Positions 23,908-37,500 of a stretch of DNA of 64,000 bases are shown piece by piece. The stretch is from assembly GCA_018873245.2 (NCBI GenBank), contig JAEMBT020000002.1, positions 6,732,001-6,796,000 of the forward strand, in the 5' to 3' direction. The notes under the pieces are model-generated. The model ran no database searches. It saw nothing but the letters and a program-made list of their open reading frames with translations, and was not told the DNA's origin. Numbering within the stretch: the stretch's first letter is position 1; each line of letters opens with the position of its first letter. The position numbers and the translations under genes were made by a program. This stretch comes from Archegozetes longisetosus (taxonomy: Eukaryota > Arthropoda > Arachnida > Sarcoptiformes > Trhypochthoniidae).

Positions 23908-25714
23908 TTAATAAGCATGATCTTTGATAAAAAGAGTTTCTCCTGCGGCAGCACCACTCAAACCGCCCGTATATTTACCCAAAGACGCCTCACTGTTAGC
24001 CTGAAAAAGATTAATCGTCTAATTAGTCACATGTCTTATAATATCATTTCATGCAACAAATCATAGATTCAAAACAAGAATCAACTCCAAGATAGAAACG
24101 AAACAAACGTTCAGAATAATCACAATCATATCATCGAGAAGAAGACGTTTTCGATTGAAGTGAAGCAAATAAGGTGTTAATTGAGTGAAATATAAGCACA
24201 AATAAGTGTTATCATAATTTGAATGAAGTGCAATTTAATTCTTACACAAAGCGTTACCTAATGAATAAGAACAAAACTAAAATGCGTGCAAATTAAGTTT
24301 AATAACTATGTTGTGCAACAAAGTTTGTTTTAGCGGAAGCCAAACTTTCGATGGATCCAGCCGCATATTTTCCTTGACATGCGAGCGCATTGGCCTAATC
24401 ATTCAATTATTTAATTATTTAAATATTCAATTTCAAATTAAATCAAATTATATCCATTAATATCAATCAGTCGATGAGTCAATCAACTGATTAAACAATT
24501 AACTCATTAAACTTTGAATGTTAGCACTTACTTTTGCTCTCTTGAGAAACTCTTGTTGGCCAGCTTTGATTTGATCCGGTTTTCCGCCCCATGCCTTCAA
24601 AGCACTTGCTTGTAGTGCACGTCCATAACTGAAAGTCAGAGCCCATGGCTTTTTGCCAGGATATTGATTAATAGCACTCAGGTTAATGGACGCCTCCTCT
24701 TCAGATTGACCACCAGATAAGAAGACAATGCCTTCAAGTATAATTTAATTGTCAGTTATTTCGAAATGAAATTTTCAAATATAAAATCTTAAAGACCTGG
24801 AACTGCTGCGGGAACTGTTCTTTGCAAAGCTTCAACTGTAGCTCTAGCAATATCTTGTGGTGAATACTTCTTAGTGCTACTCTGGCCAGGAGTCACCATA
24901 TTTGGCTTGAGAAGAGTTCCCTCCAGATAGACATTATGATCGCTCAAAGCTTTATAGACAGCAGCAAGGACTTTCTCTGTCACTTTCTGACATCTTTCCA
25001 AGTCATGATCACCATCGGGCAAGATCTCCGGCTCAACAATTGGAACAAGTTTGCTCTGTTTTTCATTTGGAATGAACAATTTAGAAAAATCACAGAGAAT
25101 TCGATGAACTTACCTGTTGACAAATGGAAGCATATCTGGCGAGAACGTTAGCGTTTTCGAGTATAGCCAAAGGAGAGGGTTCGTGATCGCGGATTTTCAG
25201 AACACATCGCCATTTCGCGAAACGACATCCATCTTTATAGTATTGATCGCATCGCTTTTGCAAGTCATCCAATCCTTGGGTAGTAGATTCATCATTAGTT
25301 CCAAGAAGAGTGACCACTCCTTTGTCTACTTTAATGCCAGGAATTATTCCTCTCTTCTTGAGAAGTTCAGCGAAGGGAGTGCCGGAGTCGTCCTTTTGGT
25401 AAAGGGTTTCGTGAAACAAAATGACACCACTTATGTAATTATTTGCTTCCTCGTCACTTGTAAACAACAATTGTCGATATATGCGACGTGTCTCCTCTTC
25501 GTTCTTCACGCCGATTCCTTCCAAACGTTTACCCATTGTTCCTAATCAACAGACATATTACTCACATTATTTAGTTGAAAATTAATTGTAAATCTCTTTC
25601 AATACCAGTGCTCTCATCCGCTGCCAGAATTCCTTTTCCGGGAGAGACAATTGCGTTAGCATTAGCTCGGAGTTCGTCTTGAACTTCTTTTGGTAAATAA
25701 TTGAAATGAGCCAT
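23908..25714 (-). CDS. Ald: Class I fructose-bisphosphate aldolase with two alternative last exons
   Basis: Constitutive exons 25714-25606, 25541-25114, 25055-24797 and 24731-24532. Either of two last exons then follows: 24394-24299 (363 aa product) or 24000-23908 (362 aa). Both join in phase after GCA AAA and both end in Tyr-stop. The enzyme splits fructose-1,6-bisphosphate into DHAP and glyceraldehyde-3-phosphate in glycolysis. Visible: AADESTG, KVDKGVV, the KWRCVLK strand, [25 protein letters not shown] with the Schiff-base lysine, and [12 protein letters not shown]. The C-terminal Tyr, needed for full activity, is kept in both versions (AQHSY or KDHAY). Drosophila Ald uses the same scheme of alternative 3' exons. 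The upstream last exon lies 137 bp from its donor, the downstream one 531 bp. Confidence 0.97.
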
Positions 25715-28700
25715 CCTTTACAATAATTTACTGGTTTGAGATAACTGAATAAACAAAATTAATTAGACTTAGACGAAGAGAAATGTTAGAAATTAGGGAA
25801 AATTGTTACAATCAAACTCAATGACAAAAGACAGCAAATTTGTCTGGCTTTGTAATATTTGGCCTGATGGTAATTATAGCAATTATTTCAGACTAAGCTT
25901 ACTTTAAAATTGAGAAAGTATATAGAAATATGCAAATTGGCAGACGTTTGTTTACTACAAATCCAAAGTCACGTATGCTGTGATTGAAAACTAAACTGAG
26001 AGATGAAAGCAAACTGAACTCTTGCTATTAATTTATACCAAATCAAAATGATACTATTTAAATGGAAAACTTTTAGTCTAATATTTGTTGGAAATATTCC
26101 ATCAATAAGGCAAATGACTGCGAATTACGTGCCTTCAATACTAATCATTGATAGTTGCGGCCAATCGAAGAGGATTTAAGTTATCTTATGGTCTAAACTG
26201 AATATATTTTGCTATCTTTTATGAAAAGTTGAACACTAAATTGAGAAATACCATACTATCGTGATTGTGATTTCAAGGTTATATATTCTATATCGTTGTT
26301 TGTCATCTTTTTTTACTAATATCTCCTTTATATTGTTTTCTTATTGAACTTTAAACTCTAACTTAGTCTTATTATTTGCATAAAAATCAATTGCAACCAA
26401 TTTACAGTAATTGTTAGAAAATATTGTTAGAAAAATACAAATAATTTAGTTATAAATGGAAGACAAAATTGAAGATATGATTAAATGTAAAACAAATTTT
26501 AACGACAAGTTTATATTAATTATTATCAAAGAGATTAATAAATGAATGAAAGAAGTCTAAATTGATATATAAATGTTTATAGGACAATAATTGATTAGAA
26601 TACCTTTAATTGTAGACCGAATCTCGACTGTAGGTGACCTAAACGTCCTTTGCAATGGAACTGAGCTCAGTTATACAGTTAGGCTTAGCTTGACTTAGAA
26701 AAAAAGTAAAGGATATTCAACATTAGTACGAGTTTTGCGGAAAATATAAATGACGACACAGTACGCTACAATTGCATTGGATTAGGAAAATAGCGAACTT
26801 TATTTTATTTTTTAGGGAAGTTTTAATTTAAATATTCTAAATTCAATTGAAAATACTAATCACTATCTATTCGCTTCAATTTAAACAATCGTTTGATACA
26901 GTCTATGGAATTGTATGTATTAAAAGGCAAAAAATAAACTTTAAGTATAATTTAAACTAATTGCTTTTTAGAGCAGAAAACTTTTAATTTAGACCTAATC
27001 AGCAATGTTGAAAATAATGCTATCGAACAGATTATAATTGTTAAAAAGCTAACCAAATTTATTCGTTTACGTATATAATTATTATAATTTTCAGTTTTTA
27101 TCTGTAAAACTTATTTGCAATCAATTTTATGCTGTTCAACATTATCGAAGTGATTTTAGAGCTAAATAAAAGTTTGAATTTTTGCAAAGGGTGTTTAACA
27201 CTTTTTATTAGCAGCAATTTGAGGAAATTCGTCGTAAAGTTGAGTTCTATGAAATAAATAGTTTCCTTCAGACTACAATAAGTTATAGTATAAGCAGACT
27301 ATATCTTACAAAATGATATCATGTTATTGAATAGTGTTATAAAAATGAAGTTCATCTCTGATAACTTTTCGCTAATAAAAATAAGGTTATCAACCAATAG
27401 AAAAGTTGAGATAAGTTAGAATAAAGGTTGGCTAAACTAGAGGATCAAAATCTAAATTGTCTGTTATCGTGTCTAACTTTCTAAGTTCGAAAGTCATGCT
27501 CAACAGCCATCTCGGAACTACTGAGACTGCACCAATTTAGATAAAACTAAGGTATATACATGTATTTTCCATCGTAGAATACGAAGGTATATAAATATAT
27601 ATTTTGTCGTAGAGTTTGAATAGAAAAGAATTTTTTAATTAGCTTCAGTTCATTATTTAGGTTATTCGTTAAGAATTTTACAAACATATTTCTAATTACA
27701 CATTTGCTCATTATGTTATTTCAACTCAGAATTTAAACCACAGTATCCTCAAAACTACTTTTGATTAACAAAAAATTCTTATTCCAACTCTACGATAGAA
27801 AGTACACTCTGAAACTTAATGATCCGTGATAAGTACGAATAGAATCTGATGAAGAACTCATTTCTATGCTTTTAGGGAACATTTCCTTTATTGTTAGCTA
27901 TTAATACATGTAATGATGTGCCTTTTCTTCTTGAATTTACCTTTACAAATATATGAATAACCCTTGAACGGATTCTCACGCGTCATCACTCTAGCCGCTA
28001 TCGACGATTAATAAGTTTTTAGCTGTATATATGAACGAACATTTTGAAAACTTATCTTAAAAGTGTTCACCTCAAACAGCATAAGATTTCTAAGGATTTA
28101 ATGTGTTATAATTTGAAAGGCAGCAAAAGTTATTTCGTCAAATATTTTGGTCATAGCAAAAAAATGAATCTATTGAGTGGATAACTGATTACTAATAGAC
28201 AGTGACTGGGTTTTGCTACGAGTTGAAAATATCTGAAAATATTTGAATGATTAGAAGAAATGTTGTAGTCTTATCTAATACTTTGAAAGTTGATATGAAG
28301 AAAGAGATTGAAAGGTATGAATGAGAAAGTTGTTAAATGGGAAACTATAAATTATTTGATTCTTAATATAAACCCTGTTTGCTAATGTAGACCTTCATAT
28401 CAAATGAGATGACAGTTGACTAAAGCTTACATATATACAAGCTTACTTGATATATTTAATTTTATTTTCACGCTATTTGCATTTAACTTTTAAATAAACT
28501 CGTTTTAAAACACTTAAGAGTTTGAAAATGAATGATTAACCTTAATATGGACAGTTGACACTTTTAAACCTAATCAATGAGACAAAACTTAATTCAATAA
28601 TAATTAAGGTGCTACAGAAAATTAGGCTTAAGTTTAACTTGTAATCAAGTTGCAATTGAGCAGCAAAAGTAAGAGGACAACATCTATTGACTCGGTAGGC

Positions 28701-29593
28701 TAAGATTGAAAATGCCCACGTTCTCCTTCTCTGTCACCACCAGAATGTGAATTCCTAATCAATATTAATAGGATTAACGAAAATAGAATTTCAAAATGTT
28801 TACAGAATAACCATCATAGAATAAGTAACTGAATGCAAACTAAGCAAAATTTAGTAAGAGTTGAGTAAATGGTTTAAAAATTGATAAGAAAAGATAAGAC
28901 TTTTTTCTATTTCCTAATGAACTTTTCATATTTGAACTTCTGTAGAAAAGGTATGACTTACATGGCATTAGACACAAATGCATCATAAATTAAAGTATTA
29001 TTTCATTGAAAGTTTATAAGAAACTAGCTTGATGAAACGAGAGTCAATCGAAACAAAACTCGATCGAAATGATTGCGTAATAAATGATTACTTTTATTTT
29101 TAAAATGTCAACATTTTTGATCAATTGATCCAATAAACTGGATGTAGGTTTGAAAGTATTTCAAATTGGTATTTGATTGGTTTGCAATTGTTTGAATTTG
29201 GAACTTAAATTTTAGATATTTGTAAAAAACAGCGCGTGACGCACGCAAGGTTTAGATGCCTACAAAATTGGTCGTAACTTCAACAGTTTGAATTGAAAAT
29301 CAACCAAAAGAACGGTTTTGACCATATTTTATAATAACTAGTTTCTGTTTTCATCTTTTGGCTTCTTTTTTCAGTTTGACCTCTAATACGTTTTAAAGGT
29401 TAATTGAAAGAAACAGGATTCCAAGTTTCCAAGTTTAAAACTATGGCATATTCTGAGTTTGATGCCCAAATTTGGTACAATTTGGTGTGTCGTTCAAATT
29501 AGATACACAATCAATTGGTTGACAAAATTTAGGACCTAAAAATGCAACACAATAAGTTGTCAAATATGTTGAATTTATTGAGTTAGTCACAAA
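25715..29593. other. Long intergenic region
   Basis: Nearly 4 kb without supported genes. It includes a two-fold imperfect repeat near 27550-27620 and, at 28037-28410, the downstream member of the direct repeat that flanks the transporter gene. Confidence 0.5.
28037..28410 (+). repeat. Direct repeat, downstream copy (partner at 32097-32870)
   Basis: Aligns by eye in the same orientation with the DNA just upstream of the transporter start codon, for example AAGATTTCTAA, the ACTGATAGACAGTGACT-like block and ATACTTTGAAAGTTGATAT. The copies have diverged, and the partner carries about 360 extra bases in the middle (about 32345-32710). Confidence 0.75.
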
Positions 29594-32081
29594 CTATGGT
29601 TTATATCGTGTGAGAATATTAAAAATGGTAAAAGCACAACAGTTAATGAAAACGCAAATAAAGTTGATGTAAACAAGGACGAGCGGTGAGTCTTCAATGT
29701 ATTGTCCGCAAACAGTCGGAAGTAAACCTGCCATGAGACCACTTGTGCAAACAAAGAAGGCTCCCATAGTATTACTTATAGTTATGTGTTTCTCGAGAAA
29801 TGCATAAACTGCTGGAAACACTGAAGAAAAACCAAAGCCAATTGTTATATTCCCAATCCATAGCATTAGGAGACAATTTTGGTCCAATTGGAAAAGTAAT
29901 AAAATAATATTTGCGATTATGATTATTATGTAGTTAGCAAAAATCATTTTTCAGGTGAATACTTAATCGAAATAAGAATACTTAGAGCTCGGCCCAAAGT
30001 GAAGGCTCCAGCTAGAAATGTCAACACATCTGCACTTTCACTATCCGATAATTTTAGATGAGAGTTATGTGCAAAAGATGACATTAACTGAAAGTTCATA
30101 ATTTCCATGCCCACGTATGGCGCTAATGTGAACAATCCAAGAATTATGTAAATCAATTTTTCAAATGACGGCCGTTTACACACACATTCTTGGTTTTGTT
30201 TAATTGGTGGATCATATCTCTTGTAAAAATGTAATATTAATAGCAAAAGAGCAGAGAAAGCTAATATCGAGCCAACGATTCCAAATGGTATTTCAATACG
30301 AGACCGATGTCTCAACTCTTCTGGTTGTATTGTCGTGTTTCTCAAAGATGTTTGCTCGCCTCCATTTCTATCTAAAAAAGGTCTGGTCATTAGAGGCGAT
30401 ACAAACGTTCCCAAAGCGAAGAAAAATTGAATTCCTTGCAGAAAAGCAGCTGATTTTTCAGCCCAAAGTTCGATAATCCAAACGACTTGTGCCGTATCGA
30501 ACCCTAATTGAAACAAAAGTAATCACAACTTTATATTCACAATCTATTCGGGGTTGACACTACTTAGAGGCCAAAGTTAGCCCACTCAGAAATTCCTGCA
30601 ACAGTGATTTCTGATGGATATACTCTAAAACTGATATTTTCATATCAGGTTAAAAAATAGGTCAACCTTAATTATATTAACATATGATTTACATAAACCT
30701 TAACTGGTAATTTTAAGCTTAATAATTCGATGGGATGTAAGATTGTTCATTTTTATATTCCTTAGCCCACTAAGTTGAAAATTCTAGCGCCAGCCCTAAC
30801 CAAAACTAACCTAACGAGCGCCGACCCTATCTAGCTCCGGTCCTAAATTTGTTTTATAACTAAACAATGAATTCAAATTTAAATTTTCAAATTAAACCAT
30901 ATCTATTTAAATTATTTGTCGGTTTGATATTAGAATTAAATTGATTCTATTCTATAAAGCATTAATGGACCAAGGATTTACTAACCTCCGGCTCCGAATC
31001 CAGCAATTGCTACATCTCCGAAAAGTAGGCCCAATGATGCGCAATGAGGCGCTAGAGCTATGGTACATCCCATTATGAATAGAAGACATACTAAGACTAG
31101 TTGACGATTTATATAGTTAAAAATAGCACCGTCTGTAAAATACAATTTATTAATTGCGAGACAAATGGATCTGTATGAGGCATTATGCTCTCAAATTTTG
31201 AGCAATATCCATATCTGAGAAAAACTAAAGTTTTTGTAACGATAGTTTTAAAGCGCAAATATCACACGTAGTAGTAAACCATTTAATAATTTTTAAAATA
31301 AGGTTGGAGCCGTATTCTGAGTGCTGTTTTAAGCTCGATCTCGATTCGAGTTAGACTTGAAAATACAAATTTTAATAGTATCAAGTCTAACTTGAATCAA
31401 GATCGAGCTTAAAACAACACTCAGAATACGGCTATTAGAGTTCTGAAATTTAAGGAAAATTAAATTCTTTATTGACTTGTAAATTGATAAAATAAAATAA
31501 AATCTAAAGTTAAAGTAAAGTAGACAGAAAAAATGCGAACTTATAATTGCTCCTAAAGTATATCCAAGGAGTACACACGCGAATACAATTGCTATATTGT
31601 CCAAAGTAGTGTCCAATCTTATCCTCATGTCATTTAATGCTGGGCCAATTATATAAGAAGTGATGCCCTTTCAAACATCAATTTAAAGAAAGTCATAAAA
31701 CATTCAATTTTAATAAGTGTTTGTGAAAAAGCTGAATAATAAAATGAATTTATGTAAAATGTGAGGCCAATATAAAGAAAACCAAAATTTAATATCATAA
31801 AACATTGCCTCAAACTATTCACTTCAAGTTTGATTGGTTTGAGTTTTATTTTTGACAAATTGTTTTGGTTGAAAACCACTTTATTTAGATTATTTTGAAA
31901 AGACAATATTTTTATTATTTAATTAAGTACTCACATAAGCCATTGAACAGAAATACAAAGTAAACGTTGTCAAGTATTTGTATCGATTTTTACTGAACTT
32001 TATTGAATTATCAATTTGAAGCTGAAAAACATCTTTGTGTGAATCTTCGTTGGATGCAGACAAATTTTTTTCGTTTTGCAT
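29594..32081 (-). CDS. MFS transporter, MFSD4 / sodium-dependent glucose transporter 1 type, with one-base frameshift
   Basis: Exons 32081-31935, 31667-31541, 31132-30986 and 30503-29594. The product would be about 443 aa with 12 hydrophobic segments. MFS marks: GAIFNYINRQLVLV after TM2 (the D/N-R-x-x-R/Q loop) and GFGAGGFDTAQVVWIIELW in TM4-5, which is characteristic of MFSD4A/B (NaGLT1). In the last exon the frame breaks at about 29946-29950: the sequence reads SPEK then stop, while the next frame continues MIFANY through the last four helices to RYKP. One more A in a run of five would restore continuity, and total length is one base short of a multiple of three. It is either an assembly error or a recent inactivation. 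Intron 2 contains a foldback element (31308-31433). Confidence 0.82.
31308..31433. mobile_element. Foldback element / small palindromic MITE-like hairpin
   Basis: Two 53-bp arms (31308-31360 and 31381-31433) in inverted orientation around a 20-bp spacer; 50 of 53 positions pair, and the three mismatches are all transitions. The ends read AGCCGTATTCTGAG and its reverse complement. It lies inside an intron of the transporter gene. No target-site duplication is obvious, so the transposon family is open. Confidence 0.8.
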
Positions 32082-32096
32082 ATTCTTCTAAGCATA

Positions 32097-32870
32097 TGAA
32101 CAAAGGTTTTGAAAACCTATCCTAACAATGTTCACTTCAAACAATAAGATTTCTAAACATTGGATGTGTCACTACTTGAAAGATAGTAAATATTATTTTG
32201 TCAAATGGTTCAGTCGTAACAGAAAAGAAAATTCAATTTATTTAATCAATAATAGTTTATTACTGATAGACAGTGACTAGGCTTTCCTATGAGTTTCAAA
32301 TATTGAAAATGTTTGAGTGATTTAGACAAAATTTTGTCCTGTTGTCTATACAAGGTACTAGCTATATAACTGCCCCATTTGTAGTTAAATAAAATAACAA
32401 AATGTTTCAACTCTGTCTATGCATCATTGATTAGTTCACTTGACAAATATTAATATTGACTTTGATTTATTTTATCTGCTATGAGTCATTTTATAAAAAT
32501 TCTACTTAAATAAGGAGATTGTTTCTGGAAGTTAAACACTTACTAATAATACAAGTGACCTGGCCATGACTAAACACTACTTTTTGTATCCCTTGTCGAC
32601 GATTCTTATTCGTAAAAAGTTCTCAATCAGACTCTCAATCGTTGATATTATTATTGATAGTTTTTTTGTCAAAACGACTGAAGCAACAAAGTTGAAATAC
32701 TTGTTCTCTTTATAGCTTGATACTTTGAAAGTTGATATAAAGAAAGGGATCAATACTTATTCATAACAAGTTTGTTAAATATGATGATTAGAAATTATTT
32801 TATTCTTACTCGTTCGTGTAAGCCCTATTCGCTAACATAGATCTTCAAATCAGGCTTCATATGTGTTGAA
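32097..32870 (+). repeat. Direct repeat, upstream copy (partner at 28037-28410)
   Basis: Starts 16 bp upstream of the transporter ATG (on the minus strand), so it includes that gene's presumed promoter and 5' UTR. It contains an insertion of about 360 bp relative to the downstream copy. Confidence 0.75.
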
Positions 32871-34532
32871 AGTTTTATTTAAATAAATGCAGTCTCTATA
32901 TTCCAAAATCAAGCTGTGATTTGAACGCGCAAACAAAAACTGAGATATTGACAGAATTTTATAAAACAGTCTAACCTATAATTAATATAGAGGTATGTTT
33001 TGCATTGATACGTAAGAATATTTTGATTTACTCGAGAACGGTTGAGGAGTTAGTGTATACTTTGCTACAAAATGAGAATTAAAAGGCTTTAAATAACGAA
33101 TATAAATGTTAGTAGAATTATGTTCCTGAATATAAACGCTAGTAGAATTATGTTCCTGTTAGTCATGTTAGTTTAAGAAAAATCATATTCCAAATTTCGC
33201 AATATCCTCCATGACTAGAAAGCCTTTTTGTGGGCTAGTTCGCAGTTAGTCATAGCGCTGTTGTTTGTAGTAACTGAAACTTTTACCCTGTTAAGTTGAT
33301 TAAGCTGATAGAAAGATGTTTAACTTACTGACTGCACGTTTCGGCTGAATTAGTAATTTGGAAGGAAATGAAAAATGAATAATGAAACGTTAGATGATAA
33401 AGGGTGTCTTTCATTTGATTTGGTAACATAGGAAAGCATTTATAATTAAAACGTTAGATATAGTATTAATTGATTTAATATTTTTATGTTTACAATTTTC
33501 ACATTATAATCATTTGAAACATTTCGAGTGAACAACTCTTAGATATGAATACAAATGAAAAGTTGAAAATAATTATTATAAAGATTTATAAATTTGATTT
33601 TTACACAATCAACTAAGTTCTCTATTGCCTAATGGAAGGCTTTCATAAATGTTAGTTAAAAGTGTAAAAATATCTTATCATAAATTTCATTCATTTTATA
33701 GTTAGAATATATAAGTGTCAACATTTAATAAATTCAGTTATATCAATAAAAACATATATAAGTTGACATATTTAAATCATTAGCTGAACACATATTTGTT
33801 AAATTAGATCCATTTTCGGAAAACAGATTTTTGCAAATTGCCATCTTTTCATAAAAAAAACAGCTCTTAGCAGCAATTTTAAATTATAAATTATTGATCA
33901 ATTTCTAGACTTTCAGCTAAAGCTCTTCATGTCTAGAATATAAGTTTGTATTTCTGGAGTCCAACTCTCATTTAGATTTTCAAAAATAAGAAAAAATAAC
34001 TTAAAAGCAAGATGAGGACTAGAAGAGATATGAAAATAATTAGGCAGCAAGTTCATAATTAAGAGAGAAAGAGTTGAAGATAAATGAGAAGATAATATTG
34101 GTGAAAGAATAGTGAGAAGATTGGAAGAGCAGTGAAGATATGATTTTGCGCATTGGTCTCAATCTTGATTGTTAGCTCAATCTTGATTGTTAGCTTTCCT
34201 ATGATTGCCTGTATAACACATATTTGATTGTTTTGATGATAAGTTTGCATATTCTTCTTGGCTTAATTGTTCATAAAATTCATTTTGTTTGTTTGTATCG
34301 AAAAGCACACTGTAATCTTTAGAATGGATGAAAAAGTGATTACTAAAATAGATTCGTTTTTATAGCAATAATTAGACTTAATGACAATGAAGCGAAACCT
34401 AATTCAACCTTGAAGGCCTAAAGATTGTTGTAATAAAAAAGTGATTATTAGACGAACAACTGCTTTCAATTACTTAAATGGATAGAAGGAAATCAAATTT
34501 AATGACCAAGCTAGCATTATGAGCTAAGACGC
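32871..34532. other. Intergenic region searched for C2-domain exons
   Basis: No C2 domain or other coding exon recognised on either strand. A 30-bp unit is repeated twice at about 33098-33157. Confidence 0.5.
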
Positions 34533-37500
34533 TTAATTGACTAATAGTCTCTTTAGTGCCTCATTATTATTAAGTTTACAGTTTAATCGATAGATACCTG
34601 CTATTTGTGGCGATCGATTCCTATTTCTTCTAGGGCTTGGAGACCGTGTTTTACGTCTTATGACAGGTGATGTCGAACGGAAGCTAGATGAGTGTGGTAT
34701 ATACTCTCCCTCTACACTAGTGATTGATTCATTTGCTGGAGAATTAATTGATGGAATGGTAGTGGTAGAACTCGAAAGACTTGGCACTGAGTTTAAGAAC
34801 CATGCGCCTGACTTCTTCCACATCTAATTGAAATTTATTAAATTTGATTCTGTGCATCATGTCATTTATATAATTTATCTAAAATTTAGTCGTAAGACTG
34901 AACTCACTTCTCTTGTTTCTGAACATATTTTGCAGAGCCAGACCGGATCGTTTTCAGGTGTAAATGTGTCGACACCACATTTGCTGCAGACTGACTATGT
35001 TTGAAAAAATTCGATAACTTGATCAACTTTGGACCTATAGTTTGATTTATTATTTTGATTATCTTCAATAGTTTTATTTTTGGGTAAAACTAATGAGTGT
35101 CGTTTATTGAAAGAGGACTTAGATTATGACTTTTACTACAAGACACTCGATCGAGAAATTGATATGGGATTTGTCTTCGCTGTAAGCCTAACTTGTTGTG
35201 AGCCTTAAGACTAAAGTAAATAACAATATTGTTAATAATACATAGAAAGAAAGTGAAAAGATTTAGTGACTTTAGGTCTAACCCTTCATATAATGATATT
35301 AATGTAGAGAAACGTTAATTTGAATAAAGCAAGAAGAAGGATATAACTTTTATTGCACTAATACTCGGCTTTTATCATAATATTACGTTAAGGAGGTTAG
35401 AAGTAAGAATAAATGTTAGTTTTGCTCTTATATAATAAAATACTTGTTTCTCGATTCTCAAAGATATGCTCTACAATGGCTCAGTTCAATTCCAAGTTGA
35501 ATACTTACTCATAACTCAAACCTCTTTATTGCTATTTTCAACTCTAGACCTTTATTATAGGACTTTGAGTGCACTTTGGAGAATAGTTTTGGAAAATGGT
35601 TCCTAGCTTCATTATAAAATGCAGCTTTTTTCATCTAGTTTAGTGTATAAGAGTAATTTATATAAAAAGAATCTATATAATAAGAATCTATATAAAAAGA
35701 ATTTATATAATAAGAATCTATATAATAAGAATTTATACAATAGCAACTTATATAATAAGAATTTGAACGTAAAGTTAACGCCTCAATCAAATAAATTACC
35801 ATTAAAAATATCTTATGCTTCCATTAGATCTAACCTTAATGGTTATCTTTAATATTGACTAATAACCTTAGATAGTGATTAGGAAATAGGTAATTGACTG
35901 ATAGAATTGAGTTACTGGAAAAAGAAATATCGAACAAAGGAAAGGATTAAGTTAGGTTGAAATCAATATTGGAAAGTGAGTTGAATGAGAAGAAGAAACA
36001 AATATGATATGATTTACTTTAAGGCAATCTTTACAGACATGGCACTGAGCTCCAAACAAGCCAAATTCTTCATTACAGAGCACACAAGAGTAGCGTCCGT
36101 CTCCTTTCGCATTTCTTTTCATATTATTCAGTCTATCGATCATTCGGCTAAAAATAAATTTATTCGCTTCTTAAGACTCTTTTCAATAGTTGACTACAGG
36201 TATCATATGGTATGAAAGAGTTTGTAAAATAATTTTCTAAAAGTTTGTCTCTTTTATACAACTGCATTTGCGTGTCTCTTAATAAGATAGAAAAGTTGCA
36301 AAACTTAAACTAATCCACAAAACAAAGTGAATAAAGTGATAGAAGAAAGTAAGCGTGTAATAAGATGAAAATGTTGGGTCTGTTGTTACTGGAGAAGAAT
36401 AAGGTAGTAAAATAGAAGAATTGCGTGCATTTTGTTCAACTTAATCTTTAGTAGCGTATAGCTATTTGATATCCCAAATAGTAGTTGCAAAAATCATCTA
36501 TTTCCACTAAATAACAGTACACTACCCTTGGTTTCATGAAATTTTCATCGCTTTTTATGTCTTATTTAACAGCTAAATCTATGTTACAAGTCTTTTATTG
36601 ATGATTTTGCTTTGGTTTAATGATAACTACCTAATACAATCGCGTCTGATACAACTTTGCGTTACATCTACTCTATTTGAATCTAAACTTGCAAAGTATT
36701 GCCAATCATTTTCCAAATAATAGCCTTTTGAATGTTTCTAAAAGTTCTAACTAAATCTAGTATCGAATAACTATGTAATTTGGATTTGTACTAGGAAAAT
36801 ATCAATTTGCTTTTATAAGTAAACTTAGTTGGACTAAATCATTATTTTATGTTTGTTAATATGTAGTCGAATAAGAAGAAAATAGTTTGTAAATAATGTT
36901 CTATTTATACTTTTACTAACAATTGTGCCTAACTATGCGAAACATACATACATGTCTAACTTGAACAAGCAGTTAGATGTTTTTAGATGAAAATAAAAAC
37001 AAGCCATAACTTTCTAAGAATTGATTTAGTCTATCTTGAGAAACATTCTAACTGAGTTTGAGGGTTAGACTGTATTGACATTAGCTTTGGAGTGTTTATT
37101 CGTGGAAAGTACTATATTTTATGGTATTAGCATTATTTTTCCAACTAATAATCTTCATCTAACTAATAATCTTCGTCTAACTAATTGAACCAAGTAAATA
37201 CTGCTTTTGGAAAAACTTAACCTTTAGATCCAATACTACCAGTTTATGAATGTTTTCATTCAAATCCTGTTGTCAGGAATTAGTTTTCTAATTCTCTAGA
37301 GATAACCTAAAGGCCAGAATCGATTCGCTTCAGTCAATATTGTATTTTTTCAATAGAGATTATAAGAATCAAACCCACTAAAGAATTACCCCAGTTCACG
37401 CAATTATTGCCTAACTTGTTCGAGTCTTATTGATTTTCTTGTTTTATTAATGAATCTCAAAGACATATTTGTTTCTTAGGTTTTTGTTTATCAGTCAAGT

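Noticed and set aside
29222..29262. GC-rich GCGCGTGACGCACGC patch considered as an RNA gene
   Set aside because: No cloverleaf or extended stem could be drawn.
29594..29947. Separate 117-codon membrane protein beginning MIFANY
   Set aside because: It is the C-terminal part of the transporter after a one-base frameshift, not an independent gene.
32871..34532. Possible C2-domain exons for the rabphilin-like gene
   Set aside because: Looked for and not found; nothing readable as a C2 motif on the minus strand.
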